64,000 nucleotides of DNA from Pseudorhodoferax soli. Its GTDB lineage: Bacteria > Pseudomonadota > Gammaproteobacteria > Burkholderiales > Burkholderiaceae_C. The stretch is from assembly GCF_003337555.1 (NCBI RefSeq), contig NZ_QPJK01000006.1:124001-188000 (forward strand), in the 5' to 3' direction. Made by a program: the position numbers and the translations under genes. Positions 1 through 8,595 of the stretch are shown here, piece by piece. Each line of letters starts with the position of its first letter. Position 1 is the stretch's first letter. Under the pieces are notes generated by a model, which ran no database searches, was not told the origin of the DNA, and was given only the letters and a program-made list of their open reading frames with translations.

Positions 1-318
1 CTGACGCCGGCCAAGGGCAAGGGCCGCAGTGCCCGGCCCGAATCTGTGAAGACGCGCGGCAGCCTGGCGACCAACGACGGCGAGATCGCGGTGAGCTGGG
101 CGCTGGACGGCCACGGCATCGTGATGCGTGCCGAGTGGGACGTGCAGCGCCACCTGCGCAGCGGCCGGCTGGTGCAGGTGCTGCCGCAGTACGACACGCC
201 CGACGCCGACATCTACGCCGTCTACCCGCAGCGCCACCAGACCTCGGCCCGCGTGCGGGGCTTCGTCGACTTCCTTGCGCAGGCCTTCACGCAGCAGGGC
301 GCGGCCGTGCCGGCCTGA
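1..318 (+). CDS. LysR-family regulator, C-terminal part (5' end outside window)
   Basis: The reading frame is open from the first base and ends at 318, so this is the last ~105 residues of a longer protein. The visible part matches the end of a LysR effector-binding domain: a segment with sense '..WALDGHGIVMRAEWDV', then 'SGRLVQVLPQY', then 'IYAVYPQRHQTSARVRGFVDFL'. In LysR proteins this is the last strand-helix unit of the periplasmic-binding-protein-like fold. The DNA-binding N-terminus is not in the window, so target and effector cannot be inferred. It converges on the AEC transporter gene, with three bases between the two stop codons. Confidence 0.85.
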   Translation: MTPAKGKGRSARPESVKTRGSLATNDGEIAVSWALDGHGIVMRAEWDVQRHLRSGRLVQVLPQYDTPDADIYAVYPQRHQTSARVRGFVDFLAQAFTQQGAAVPA

Positions 319-321
319 ATC

Positions 322-1254
322 TCACAGCCAGGCCAGCCAGAGATTGATCGTCAGGAAGGAGAGCGTCATCGCGGCCAGCAGCGCGGCCGCGCAGAGCCCT
401 TCGAGCTGGTATTTCTGCGCCAGCACGGCGTAGACGCTCATCATGGGCACGCAGGCATAGACCAGCGCCGCCTTGGCCAGCTCGCCGTCGCCGGGCGGCA
501 GCAGGGTGACGGCCAACAGCACCATGAGCGGATGCAGCACCAGCTTGCCCAGCGTGATGGCTGCGACATCGGCCAGCATGCCGCCGGGCTTCAGGCCGAC
601 GAGCGTGCCGCCGATCGCGAACAGCGCCAGCGGGCTCGCGCTGCCCGCGACGATGTTGATGGTCTGGTGCAGCACGGCCGGCACCGGCAGGTCCAGTGCC
701 GAGACCGTGATGCCCACCGCGATGGCCACGACCAGCGGGTTGCGCACCATGGCATGGGCCAGGCCCGCGAGGCGACGCAGCACGCTGCCCGAGCCGCCGC
801 CGCTGTCGGCCACCGACAGCGCGAGCGGGATCATGAGCAGGTTCTCCACCAGCATCACGAGCGCCAGCGCGACGCCGGCCGTGGGCCCCAGCAGCTGCGA
901 GGCGATCGGGTAGCCCACGAAGGCGCTGTTGGAGCCCGACATGCCCATGCCCATGATCGCGGCCTTGGTCACGCCCTCGCGCCGCACCCTGCGCGCCCAG
1001 ACGAAACCCAGCGCGAGCGCGGCAAGCGAGCCGGCCGCGTAGGCCACCAGGAAGCGCGGGCTCAGCACCTCGCCCAGCGGCCGGCTGGCCAGCGCGCGCA
1101 GCAGCAGCGCCGGCAGCGCGACCAGGGTGGCAAAGCGGCCCAGCACGCGCACCTGCGTGGCATCGAACACGCGCAGGCGAACGCACAGGAAGCCGGCCAG
1201 GATCAGCAGGTAGATCGGCCCCGTGGCCGCGAGCACATTGCCGACAGCGTTCAT
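322..1254 (-). CDS. AEC-family (auxin efflux carrier type) transporter
   Basis: A 310-residue, very hydrophobic inner-membrane protein with about ten predicted membrane segments arranged as two similar halves, as expected of the AEC/BART superfamily (malonate carrier MdcF, YfdV and relatives). The N-terminus starts directly with a membrane segment after a short polar stretch. A charged loop (residues ~85-95, rich in Arg) separates the halves. Members move small carboxylates or other metabolites; the substrate here cannot be read from sequence. The ATG at 1254 is the first in frame. It is read convergently with the LysR-type gene to its left. Confidence 0.85.
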   Translation of the reverse strand: MNAVGNVLAATGPIYLLILAGFLCVRLRVFDATQVRVLGRFATLVALPALLLRALASRPLGEVLSPRFLVAYAAGSLAALALGFVWARRVRREGVTKAAIMGMGMSGSNSAFVGYPIASQLLGPTAGVALALVMLVENLLMIPLALSVADSGGGSGSVLRRLAGLAHAMVRNPLVVAIAVGITVSALDLPVPAVLHQTINIVAGSASPLALFAIGGTLVGLKPGGMLADVAAITLGKLVLHPLMVLLAVTLLPPGDGELAKAALVYACVPMMSVYAVLAQKYQLEGLCAAALLAAMTLSFLTINLWLAWL

Positions 1255-1353
1255 CTGGAGGGGAAAGGAGCGGCGCGCATCATCGGAAGCAGGCGGGATT
1301 CTGACCGGAGACGGCCATCACGCAAGTCGCGTGCCGTGCCGGTGCAGCGGGCC

Positions 1354-1554
1354 TCAACGCCGTGCCGCGTGCGCGAGGACCTGCAGCACCGCGCGATCGG
1401 ATCGCGCGTCGAGTCCCAGCTGCAACAGCACGAACGAGGCCAGCAGGCCGAAGCCGCCCGTGAGCGCAACGATCAACGCCATCTGCAGCCGCGGGAAGCT
1501 GTCGCGGGAAAGGCGCTCCGTCATCAGCCGGATGACACGGGCGCGCGGATTCAT
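1354..1554 (-). CDS. Short single-pass membrane protein, probably a truncated gene
   Basis: A 66-residue product whose ATG overlaps the stop of the upstream CSD-DUF1294 gene (ATGA), which suggests translational coupling. It has a charged N-terminus, then one hydrophobic segment (residues ~25-48). It ends soon after in a polar, Arg-rich tail. I recall related proteins beside CSD-DUF1294 genes in Comamonadaceae as longer, with one or two further membrane helices. The tail here (residues 50-64) can be loosely aligned with the start of such a helix but has lost its hydrophobicity and stops early. I therefore read it as a shortened relic; this is inference from memory of the family, not a computed alignment. 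Confidence 0.5.
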   Translation of the reverse strand: MNPRARVIRLMTERLSRDSFPRLQMALIVALTGGFGLLASFVLLQLGLDARSDRAVLQVLAHAARR

Positions 1555-2180
1555 CGGCGCCAGGCCTGCAGCAACGGCGCATGCAGGACGACGAAGGCCA
1601 CCACGTTGAGCGCCACCGTGCCCCAGAACGCCGCACGGAACGCCGCCTTGCTGGTCTTGTGGCGCAGCAGTTGCTGCGCGACGATGGCGCCCGGCCAGCC
1701 GCCGGCCAGGCCCAGCAGGAGCAGCGTGCTTTCGGCGATGCGCCAGCGGCCCGCGGTGGCGGCCGACTTGTCGATGGCATAGGCCAGGAAGCAGGCGGCG
1801 CTGGCCACCAGGTACAGCCCCGCGACCCAGGCCGGAACGCGCCACAGCAGGGCCACGGCGGCGTAGACGAGGACGAATGCGGGAATGGCCAAGGCGCTCG
1901 CCGCGCTCCATGGCGCCGGGCTGTCCTGGCGCCGCGGTGCACGGGGAGCAGGCGCACGCGCCGCCTGCACCAGCGCGACCTTGCTGGCGCGCTTCTTTCC
2001 CTCGCGGCCGATCTCGACCTCGAAACTCACGCGCTGCCGCGGCTGTGGCCGGCCGTTGCGTGCCGGGAAAGACTTGATGTGGGCAAAGATTTCCGGCCCG
2101 CCCTGGTCGGCCTGGATGAAGCCGAAGCCGCGTTCGTCGTTCCAGGCGCTGACGGTGCCGGTGAAGCGCGGCGCAGCCAT
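1551..2180 (-). CDS. Cold-shock domain protein fused to DUF1294 membrane domain
   Basis: Residues ~5-70 form a cold-shock (OB-fold) domain with the RNP1-like aromatic motif 'ERGFGFIQ' and the second motif 'EIFAHIKSF', implying single-strand nucleic acid binding. After a basic, proline-rich linker (residues ~72-92) comes a DUF1294 domain with about four membrane segments (residues ~95-205), including 'YAIDKSAA' and 'LGLAGGWPGA', typical of that family. The protein is thus an inner-membrane protein with a cytoplasmic RNA/DNA-binding head. The ATG at 2180 is preferred over the TTG three bases upstream. The gene is coupled to the short membrane-protein gene downstream. Confidence 0.9.
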   Translation of the reverse strand: MAAPRFTGTVSAWNDERGFGFIQADQGGPEIFAHIKSFPARNGRPQPRQRVSFEVEIGREGKKRASKVALVQAARAPAPRAPRRQDSPAPWSAASALAIPAFVLVYAAVALLWRVPAWVAGLYLVASAACFLAYAIDKSAATAGRWRIAESTLLLLGLAGGWPGAIVAQQLLRHKTSKAAFRAAFWGTVALNVVAFVVLHAPLLQAWRR

Positions 2181-2247
2181 CAACGAACGGGCCGGCCGGT
2201 CATGAAAGCCGCGTTCCGTCCCGGGGGGAATCTGCGGGTGAACCGCT

Positions 2248-2640
2248 TCAAGACGGGCGCGCCTGCAGCATCGCCGCCATCTTCTGGTGCACGAGGTTGA
2301 TGGCCTTGAGCGGGCGGATGAACACCTTGAATTCGGTGATGCGGCCTTCGGCGTTCCACCGCAAGCTGTCGATGCCGTTGACGGCGATGCCGTCGATGTC
2401 CACCACGAATTCCAGCACCGCCGAGGCCGGGCCCGTGGTTTCCTGGACGTAGCGGAAACTGTCGTTGAAGAAGACCTGGAAGGCCGCCGACAGGTACTGG
2501 GTCGTCACCGCCTTGCCGACCTGCGGGGTGTGGACCACAGGCGAGTGGAACACCACCTCGTCGGCCAGCAGATCGGCAAGGCCGCGGCTGTTGCGCGACG
2601 CGACCAGGTGGTGCCAGGTGGAGAGCGTGTCGATGGCCAT
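2248..2640 (-). CDS. NTF2-like / SnoaL-like fold protein
   Basis: A 130-residue protein with the size and pattern of the NTF2-like superfamily: an N-terminal helix ('TWHHLVASRNSRGLADLLAD'), a conserved 'VVFHSPVV' strand, then alternating strands ending in 'FKVFIRPLKAI', which is common in SnoaL-like proteins. Such folds bind small hydrophobic ligands or act as isomerases or hydrolases. No catalytic set can be assigned, so the role is unknown. It is transcribed in the same direction as, and lies just after, the serine hydrolase gene (58 bp gap). Confidence 0.75.
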   Translation of the reverse strand: MAIDTLSTWHHLVASRNSRGLADLLADEVVFHSPVVHTPQVGKAVTTQYLSAAFQVFFNDSFRYVQETTGPASAVLEFVVDIDGIAVNGIDSLRWNAEGRITEFKVFIRPLKAINLVHQKMAAMLQARPS

Positions 2641-2698
2641 GGGATCGCTTTCTGACGAAATCCTTCTCGGCCAAACTGTACTTGAAGGCGCCGAACGC

Positions 2699-3838
2699 CT
2701 ACCGCAGCGCCGCGTGGATCAGGCCCTGCACCGCCAGCACCGGCCCCAGCTGGTCCGGGCGGTTGTAGTTGCCCATGAACAGCACATACACCAGCTGCTG
2801 CGACGGCACCACCACCAGCCGCTGCCCGCCCCAGCCGATGCCCAGCGAGCCGAAGGGCGTGCCGTCGGCGCGCTGCGCCAGGTACCAGTGGTAGCCATAG
2901 CGCACGCCCTCGAAGGCGGCTGTGCGCGGGGTCAGCGAGGCCGTGATCCACTCGGCCGGCACCACGCTGCGGCCCTGCCATCGGCCCTCGTCCAGCACCA
3001 GCTGGCCCACACGCGCGAGGTCGGGCGCGCGCATGCGCAGGCCCGAGGCCGCGGCGGCCTCGCCGTTGAGGCCGGGCGTCCATTCCACGTCCTCGATGCC
3101 CAGCGGCGCGAACAGCCTGGCGCGTGCGTAGTCCAGCAGCGGCATGCCGGTGCCGCGCGCGATCAGGTGGCCCAGCAGGGCGGTGGCGCCGCCGCTGTAG
3201 CGCCAGGCCGCACCCGGCACGCCGACGATGGGCTGCGACAGCACGTAGTGGTAGCGGTCGCTGCTGCGCTCCATCGCGATCTCGCTGTTGGCCGGGTCGG
3301 TGTAGGGCAGGTCCTCGTTCCAGGCCAGGCCCATGGTCATGGACAGCACGTGGGCGATGGTGATGGCGCGCCGGGCCGGCTCGGCGGCCAGGTCGGCGTA
3401 GCTGGGGAAGGCGTCCAGCACCGGCTGGTCGGGCGCGGGCACCTTGCCTTCGGCCAGCGCGATGCCGTAGAGCAGGCCCACGATGCTCTTGCTGACCGAG
3501 CGCAGGTCGTGCCGTGTGCGGTCGTCGAAGGCCACGCGGCCCAGCGGTGTGCCCCAGCGCTCGTCGGGGCCGGTGTAGTAGCGTTCCAGCACGATGGCGC
3601 CGCGCCGCACGACGACCGCCGCATGCAGGTCGGGGAACTTGCCGCCGCGCACCCCCTCGTCGAACTGGGTGCCGAGACCGGCGGCAAAGCTGGCGGCAGC
3701 CGCATCGGCGCGCGGCCAGGCGAAGTGGTCCACGGCCGGGGCGGCGATGGTGGGGGCGCAGGCCAGGGCGGCGGCCGCCTGCAGCAGCCTGCGGCGGTCG
3801 CATGCAGCGGGCTGCGCGGGCGGGTGCGCGGAGTGCAT
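2699..3838 (-). CDS. Exported serine hydrolase of the beta-lactamase/penicillin-binding-protein fold (class C/esterase type)
   Basis: With the ATG at 3838 the product is 379 residues. The N-terminus has a twin-arginine-like motif (DRRRLLQ) followed by an Ala-rich hydrophobic stretch, suggesting export. The nucleophile motif SxxK appears as SVSK within 'DLRSVSKSIVGLLYG', and a Tyr motif as 'WRYSGGATALLG'. Near the C-terminus 'GSLGIGWGGQRLVVVPSQ' is the equivalent of the KTG region. This combination fits family VIII esterases and DD-peptidase-like enzymes better than true beta-lactamases. The start was chosen because the upstream extension is Arg/Pro-rich and lies in the divergent promoter region shared with TerC. 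Confidence 0.85.
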   Translation of the reverse strand: MHSAHPPAQPAACDRRRLLQAAAALACAPTIAAPAVDHFAWPRADAAAASFAAGLGTQFDEGVRGGKFPDLHAAVVVRRGAIVLERYYTGPDERWGTPLGRVAFDDRTRHDLRSVSKSIVGLLYGIALAEGKVPAPDQPVLDAFPSYADLAAEPARRAITIAHVLSMTMGLAWNEDLPYTDPANSEIAMERSSDRYHYVLSQPIVGVPGAAWRYSGGATALLGHLIARGTGMPLLDYARARLFAPLGIEDVEWTPGLNGEAAAASGLRMRAPDLARVGQLVLDEGRWQGRSVVPAEWITASLTPRTAAFEGVRYGYHWYLAQRADGTPFGSLGIGWGGQRLVVVPSQQLVYVLFMGNYNRPDQLGPVLAVQGLIHAALR

Positions 3839-4029
3839 GGCGTGTTCTCGGGAGATGGGTTTCCGCGGCACTGTAGCGCCACCGCGCGGCGGCGCCTGTG
3901 TGCGGGCGTTACAGGCCGGGCAGGGCCGGCACAGCATCGCCTTCGGGGCATGCCGGCGAAATCCCGCATGCGCTGCCGGCCATTGCGGGCCCGGCGCATG
4001 ATGCCGCGTCGCACCAACCGGAACCCACC

Positions 4030-4824
4030 ATGGAAAGCCTGCAGGCCTTGTTCTCCAGCCCCGCCGCCTGGGCCGCACTTGCGGCACTGGTCGTGATGGA
4101 GGTCGTGCTGGGCATCGACAACCTGATCTTCATCTCCATCCTGTCGAACAAGCTGCCCGAGGACCAGCGCGCGCGGGCGCGGCGCCTGGGCATCGGCCTG
4201 GCGCTCATCATGCGGCTCGGCCTGCTCTCCATGATCGCCTGGCTCGTCGGCCTGACGGCGCCGGTGTTCGACCTGGGCTGGCAGGGCGATGTGGGTCCGG
4301 GCGGCCTGCCGAGCTTCGAGACCGAGTTCTCGTGGAAGGACATGATCCTGATCGCCGGCGGCCTGTTCCTGATCTGGAAGGCCACCAAGGAAATCCACCA
4401 TGCCGTGGACCCTGTGCCCACGGGCAGCGTGTTCGAGAAGGGCGCCGGCACGGCGGCGCTGTCGTTCTCCTCGGTGATCGTGCAGATCATCCTGCTCGAC
4501 CTGGTGTTCTCGATCGACTCCATCCTGACCGCCGTGGGCATGACCGACAACCTCGCGGTCATGGTCATCGCGGTGCTGGTGGCCGTGACGGTGATGCTGC
4601 TGGCCGCCGAGCCGCTGGCCAACTTCATCAACAAGAACCCCACCGTGGTGATGCTGGCGCTGGGCTTTCTGCTGATGATCGGCGCGGTGCTGATCGCCGA
4701 GGGCTTCGGCGTGCACGTGCCCAAGGGCTACATCTATGCGGCCATGGCCTTCTCCACGGTGGTGGAGATGCTCAACATGCTGTCGCGCCGCGCCAGGCAG
4801 CGCGGCACGGGCCAGGCTTCCTAG
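4030..4824 (+). CDS. TerC-family integral membrane protein
   Basis: A 264-residue membrane protein with the TerC hallmarks: '[14 protein letters not shown]' in the first helix and '[15 protein letters not shown]' in the fifth. Both carry the conserved acidic residues thought to bind metal ions. About seven membrane segments are visible. Family members (TerC, Alx, YkoY) act in Mn2+ export, metallation of exported proteins or tellurite resistance; which applies here is open. The ATG at 4030 begins 'MESLQALF', the usual N-terminus; further upstream the frame is not protein-like. Its stop overlaps the stop of the convergent Bug receptor gene within a CTAG palindrome. Confidence 0.92.
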   Translation: MESLQALFSSPAAWAALAALVVMEVVLGIDNLIFISILSNKLPEDQRARARRLGIGLALIMRLGLLSMIAWLVGLTAPVFDLGWQGDVGPGGLPSFETEFSWKDMILIAGGLFLIWKATKEIHHAVDPVPTGSVFEKGAGTAALSFSSVIVQIILLDLVFSIDSILTAVGMTDNLAVMVIAVLVAVTVMLLAAEPLANFINKNPTVVMLALGFLLMIGAVLIAEGFGVHVPKGYIYAAMAFSTVVEMLNMLSRRARQRGTGQAS

Positions 4825-5795
4825 TCCGGCTGGATGTTGGCGGCCTTGACGACCTTGGCCCACTTGGCCAGGTCCGACTTGATGACCGCCGCATAGTCCT
4901 GCGGCGTGCCGCCCTGGATCTCGATGCCAGCGCCTTCGAGCTTGGCGCGCACGTCGGGCAGCTTCAAGGCCGCGTTGATCTCGGCGTTGAGCTTGTCGAC
5001 GATGGCCTTGGGCGTGCCGGCCGGCGCGAGGAAGCCGCCGTTGGTGTTGGCGTCGTAGCCCTTGAGGCCTTGCTCGTCGGCCGTGGGGACGTCGGGCAGC
5101 GCCGCCGTGCGCTTGAGCGTGGACACCGCGACGGCGCGCACGTTGCCGGCCTTCACCTGCGACTGGATGGCGCTGATGGTGTCGATGTACAGCGCGGTGC
5201 GCCCGCCCAGCAGATCGGGGTGCGCGGCCGAGGAGCCCTTGTAGGGCACCAGCAGCATCTCGGCGCCCGACGCCATGCGGAACATCTCGGCCGCCATCTC
5301 CTGCGCGCTGCCGCGGCCCGAGGTGGCCACCTTGGCCTGGTCGGGGTGGGCCTTCATCCAGGCGATGAATTCGGGCAGGGTCTTGGCCGGGATCTGCGGG
5401 TAGATCGCGAACACCAGCGGCACGACGTGGGTGTAGACGATGGGCTCGAAGCTCTTCTCGGGGTCCCAGCCCAGGTTCTTGAACAGGAACTTGTTGATGT
5501 TGTGGCTGCCGCCCACGATGCCGATGGTGTAGCCGTCGGGCGGCGACTTGGCCAGCACGTCGGTGCCCAGGTTGTTGGAGGCGCCGGGCCGGTTGTCCAC
5601 GATCACGGGCTGGCCCATGGAGACGGCGAGCTTGTCGCCGACGACGCGGGCCAGGGTGTCGATGGCGCCGCCCGGCGGGGCCGGCACGATGATCTTGATG
5701 GCGCGCGTGGGGTAGGCCTGGGCCGAGGCCAGGGCGGGCAGCAGGGCCAGCACGGCCGTGGCGGCCAGGGTCTTGATCAGGGTCTTGCGTTGCAT
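4821..5795 (-). CDS. Bug-family tripartite tricarboxylate transporter solute receptor
   Basis: A 324-residue periplasmic receptor: Sec signal peptide (residues 1-~25, ending 'ASAQA'), then the Bug signature '[18 protein letters not shown]' and '[12 protein letters not shown]', 'PDGYTIG', '[16 protein letters not shown]' and '[16 protein letters not shown]'. Bug receptors bind small carboxylates with a conserved water-mediated carboxylate site. No TctA/TctB membrane genes are in the window, so the receptor either serves a transporter encoded elsewhere or is an orphan, as is common in Burkholderiales. It is the last gene of the minus-strand catabolic run that starts at 9549. Confidence 0.93.
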   Translation of the reverse strand: MQRKTLIKTLAATAVLALLPALASAQAYPTRAIKIIVPAPPGGAIDTLARVVGDKLAVSMGQPVIVDNRPGASNNLGTDVLAKSPPDGYTIGIVGGSHNINKFLFKNLGWDPEKSFEPIVYTHVVPLVFAIYPQIPAKTLPEFIAWMKAHPDQAKVATSGRGSAQEMAAEMFRMASGAEMLLVPYKGSSAAHPDLLGGRTALYIDTISAIQSQVKAGNVRAVAVSTLKRTAALPDVPTADEQGLKGYDANTNGGFLAPAGTPKAIVDKLNAEINAALKLPDVRAKLEGAGIEIQGGTPQDYAAVIKSDLAKWAKVVKAANIQPD

Positions 5796-5832
5796 GCGTG
5801 TCTCCTCAAAGTGGGGTTTCGGAAAATCGTCT

Positions 5833-6597
5833 TCAGCCGCGGCCGACGAAGGGCATGGCGCTGGCCATCACGGTCATGTTCAGCACGTTGGCCGACAGCG
5901 GCAGCGCCGCGATGTGGCGCACGGCATCGGCCACGTGCTTCGCATCCATCATGGGTTCAGGCGCCGTGGTGCCGTTGGCCTGCAGCACGCCGCGCGTCAT
6001 GCGCTCGGACAGCTCGGTCAGCGCGTTGCCGATGTCGATCTGGCTGGCCACGATGTTGAAGGCGCGGCCGTCCAGCGCCAGCGACTTGGTGATGCCGCTC
6101 ACGGCGTGCTTGCTGGCGGTGTAGGGTGCGGTGAACGGGCGCGGCACATGGGCCGAGATCGAGCCGTTGTTGATGATGCGGCCGCCCTGCGGCACCTGCT
6201 TGCGCATGAGGCCGAACGCGGCGCGTGCGCACAGGAACACGCCGGTCACGTTGGTGTTGAGCACGGCGAACCACTTCTCCAGGGGCAGCTCGTCCATGGG
6301 CACGGCGGGGGCGTTCACGCCGGCGTTGTTGAACACCACGTCGAGCCGGCCGTAGGTCTTCTCGATGGTGTCGAACAGCGCCTGCACGCTGGCCGGATCG
6401 GTCACGTCGGTGGGCACGGCCAGCGCGGCGTGGCCGCTGGACGCGGCCTGGTCGACGAGCGCGTTGAGGGGCTCGGCACGGCGGCCGGCCAGCACGACGG
6501 TGAAGCCGTCTTCGAGCAGGCCCAGTGCGGCGGCGCGGCCGATGCCGCTGCCTGCGCCCGTGACGAGGGCGATGCGGGGAGTGGTGGTGGTGTTCAT
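5833..6597 (-). CDS. Short-chain dehydrogenase/reductase (SDR)
   Basis: A 254-residue classical SDR: glycine motif '[11 protein letters not shown]' (cofactor binding), 'NNAGVNAP', catalytic Ser in '[12 protein letters not shown]', and YxxxK as '[10 protein letters not shown]'. Asp/Arg preference after beta-2 ('LAGRRAEPL') suggests NADP(H) is possible. The start codon at 6597 overlaps the stop of the FAH-family gene by four bases (ATGA), so both are made from one message. It probably oxidises or reduces a hydroxy/keto intermediate of the same pathway; the substrate is not known. Confidence 0.92.
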   Translation of the reverse strand: MNTTTTPRIALVTGAGSGIGRAAALGLLEDGFTVVLAGRRAEPLNALVDQAASSGHAALAVPTDVTDPASVQALFDTIEKTYGRLDVVFNNAGVNAPAVPMDELPLEKWFAVLNTNVTGVFLCARAAFGLMRKQVPQGGRIINNGSISAHVPRPFTAPYTASKHAVSGITKSLALDGRAFNIVASQIDIGNALTELSERMTRGVLQANGTTAPEPMMDAKHVADAVRHIAALPLSANVLNMTVMASAMPFVGRG

Positions 6598-7289
6598 GTC
6601 GGTTCCGAAGTGACGGTCATGGAGAAGTCGCCGATGCCGGTGATGCCGCCCGTGACGCGGTCGCCCGGTCGCAGTGGGCCGACGCCGGCAGGCGTGCCGG
6701 TGAAGATGAGGTCGCCCGGCAGCAGCGCGACCGAGCGCGACAGCATGGCCACGAGTTCGGGCACGGGCCACAGCAGGTCGGCCAGGTCGGCGCGCTGGCG
6801 TTGCGCGCCGTTGACCGCGAGCCAGATGGCGCCGCGGTGCGGGTGGCCGATGGATGTGGCCGGCACGAGCGGCGTACACGGCGCGGAGTGGTCGAAGGCC
6901 TTGGCCGGCTCCCAGGGGCCGCCCGCGCGCTTGGCCTGCTGCTGCAGGTCGCGCCGCGTGAGGTCCAGGCCGGCTGCGTAGCCCCAGATGTGTTGGGCCT
7001 CCACCTGGGCCGGATCGATGTCGCGCCCGCCTTGGCCGATGGCCACGACGAGTTCGATCTCGTGGCAGAAGTCCTGTGTCTGGGGCGGGTAGGGGAGCGT
7101 GCCTTGCGCCGGCACGACTGCATTGGCGGGCTTCATGAACCAGGCGGGCATGTCTGCCGGCTTGGGTTCACCCGCGCTCCAGGCGTAGTTGCGGCCGATG
7201 CAGACCACGCGGCCGACGGGGAACACGGCTGCGGTTCCCGCGACTGCCAGGGTGGTGGGCTCCGGTGGTTGGATGGCGAAGTGGGTCAT
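6594..7289 (-). CDS. Fumarylacetoacetate hydrolase (FAH) family protein
   Basis: A 231-residue protein of the single-domain FAH fold. It has '[10 protein letters not shown]' near the N-terminus, the metal-binding acidic motif in '[12 protein letters not shown]', '[14 protein letters not shown]', '[13 protein letters not shown]' and the C-terminal '[15 protein letters not shown]'. Members are acylpyruvate hydrolases, oxaloacetate decarboxylases/tautomerases or hydratases acting on keto-acids with a divalent metal. The neighbours (two Bug carboxylate receptors, an SDR and a 2-hydroxyacid dehydrogenase) fit breakdown of an organic acid. Upstream lies a 318-bp non-coding stretch with inverted repeats. 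Confidence 0.9.
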   Translation of the reverse strand: MTHFAIQPPEPTTLAVAGTAAVFPVGRVVCIGRNYAWSAGEPKPADMPAWFMKPANAVVPAQGTLPYPPQTQDFCHEIELVVAIGQGGRDIDPAQVEAQHIWGYAAGLDLTRRDLQQQAKRAGGPWEPAKAFDHSAPCTPLVPATSIGHPHRGAIWLAVNGAQRQRADLADLLWPVPELVAMLSRSVALLPGDLIFTGTPAGVGPLRPGDRVTGGITGIGDFSMTVTSEPT

Positions 7290-7338
7290 GTCAGCGGCCT
7301 TGCGATCGGGTTGGATGGGGTGCCTGGGCCGACGCCAC

Positions 7339-7560
7339 CGGGTGGCCTCTTCCGCTCATGTCACCCGCCTTCGGCTCCTTCTTTACTTCGCTGCAGAGGC
7401 CACCCGATGTCCTCGGCCCTGGAGACGTCGCGTGGTGCTGGCTTGTGCTGCGCGACGCCGATAGACCGCGTCGATGGTGTGCTCCGCGCAGCGAAATCAA
7501 GGAGGAGCCCCGGGCCGCCCGCGGCCCGGGGCGGGGGACATTCGCGGAGCGGAGTACACC
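7339..7560. repeat. Intergenic inverted-repeat element (REP/MITE-like)
   Basis: The 318 bp between the FAH gene and the second Bug gene (7290-7607) hold no credible gene but strong symmetry. A perfect 12-bp inverted repeat lies at 7339-7350 and 7395-7406 (CGGGTGGCCTCT). A near-perfect 11-bp-arm GC hairpin lies at 7508-7531. That hairpin is bracketed by a 20-bp imperfect inverted repeat, 7476-7495 and 7541-7560 (GGTGTGCTCCGC.. and its complement, 17 of 20 matching by my count). This nested design resembles dispersed intergenic repeats of Comamonadaceae; copy number cannot be judged from one window. Confidence 0.6.
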
Positions 7561-7607
7561 GTCGGCGCGGTCGGGCCGCAAGCCTGCGCAAGCATGCATG
7601 TCGGCGC

Positions 7608-8570
7608 TCACTCGATCGTGATCTTGCGGGCGCGGATGATCTGCGCATAGCGCGCACGATCGTCTGCGATCAGCTTGCCGAACTCGGCCGGCGAGGTGGC
7701 GCGCGGCACGCCGCCCAGGGCCACGAAGCGCGCCTTCACGGCCTCGTCGGCCAGCACGGCGCGCACGTCGGCGGCGATCTTGTCCTGCACGTCCTGCGGC
7801 GTGCCGGCCGGCGCCAGCAGGCCGATCCACGAGATCGCGTTGAAGCCGGGGATGGTGCCTTCGGCCAGCGTGGGCACATCCGGGAACGCAGAGACGCGCT
7901 TGTCGCCGGTAACGGCCAGCGCACGCAGCTTGCCGGCCTTGATGTGGCCGGAGGCTTCCAGCACGGTCATGAACGACAGCTGCACATGGCCGGCCAGCAG
8001 GTCGGCGATGGCCGGGCCGCCGCCGCGGTAGGGCACGTGCAGGATGAAGGCGCCCGTCTGGTCCTTGAACATCTCGGCCGCCAGGTGCGGCGCGCCGCCC
8101 GCGCCCGAGCTGCTGTAGCTCAGCTGGCCCGGCTTGGCCTTGGCCAGGGCGACGAACTCGGCCGCCGTCTTCGCGGGCACGGCCGGGTTGACCATCATGG
8201 CCAGCGGCAGTTCGGCCACGAGCGAGACCGGGGCGAACGCCTTGTCGGCGTCGTAGGGCATCTTGGGGTAGAGCAGCGGGTTGATGGCCTGCGTGCCGAT
8301 GTTGCCCAGCAGCAGCGTGTAGCCGTCGGGCCGGGCCTTGGCCACGAAGTCGGCTCCGATCTGGCCGGCCGCGCCGCCCTTGTTCTCCACGATCACGGGC
8401 TGGCCCCAGCGGCGGCCCAGCTGCTCGGCGATCACGCGCCCACCGGTGTCGGTGCCGCCACCGGGTGGGAAGGGCACGACCAGCGTGACCGGCTTGTTGG
8501 GAAAGCCCTGCGCGAACACGGGGGCAGCAAAGGCCAGAGCCAGCGCGATGAGAAGGTGGCGTTTGATCAT
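7608..8570 (-). CDS. Bug-family tripartite tricarboxylate transporter solute receptor
   Basis: With the ATG at 8570 the protein has 320 residues: signal peptide 'MIKRHLLIALALAFAAPVFA', then 'VTLVVPFPPGGGTDTGGRV', 'GQPVIVENKGGAAGQIGAD', 'PDGYTLLLG', 'VPYRGGGPAIADLLAGH' and 'FPDVPTLAEGTIPGF'. These are the standard Bug/TctC landmarks. It is paralogous to the receptor at 4821-5795, so the same run carries two periplasmic carboxylate receptors. The 25-bp spacing to the upstream 2-hydroxyacid dehydrogenase gene indicates one transcript. An alternative ATG lies 15 bp upstream but gives no better signal peptide. Confidence 0.92.
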   Translation of the reverse strand: MIKRHLLIALALAFAAPVFAQGFPNKPVTLVVPFPPGGGTDTGGRVIAEQLGRRWGQPVIVENKGGAAGQIGADFVAKARPDGYTLLLGNIGTQAINPLLYPKMPYDADKAFAPVSLVAELPLAMMVNPAVPAKTAAEFVALAKAKPGQLSYSSSGAGGAPHLAAEMFKDQTGAFILHVPYRGGGPAIADLLAGHVQLSFMTVLEASGHIKAGKLRALAVTGDKRVSAFPDVPTLAEGTIPGFNAISWIGLLAPAGTPQDVQDKIAADVRAVLADEAVKARFVALGGVPRATSPAEFGKLIADDRARYAQIIRARKITIE

Positions 8571-8595
8571 GGGTTGTCTCCGCAAGGGTGTGGTC

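Noticed and set aside
3839-4029. A possible manganese (yybP-ykoY) riboswitch in front of terC
   Set aside because: TerC-family genes often have one, but I could not identify its conserved loop motifs in this leader.
7291-7830. A minus-strand frame crossing the intergenic repeat and the end of the Bug gene
   Set aside because: It is out of frame with the Bug gene and the region is explained by repeats; no protein features.
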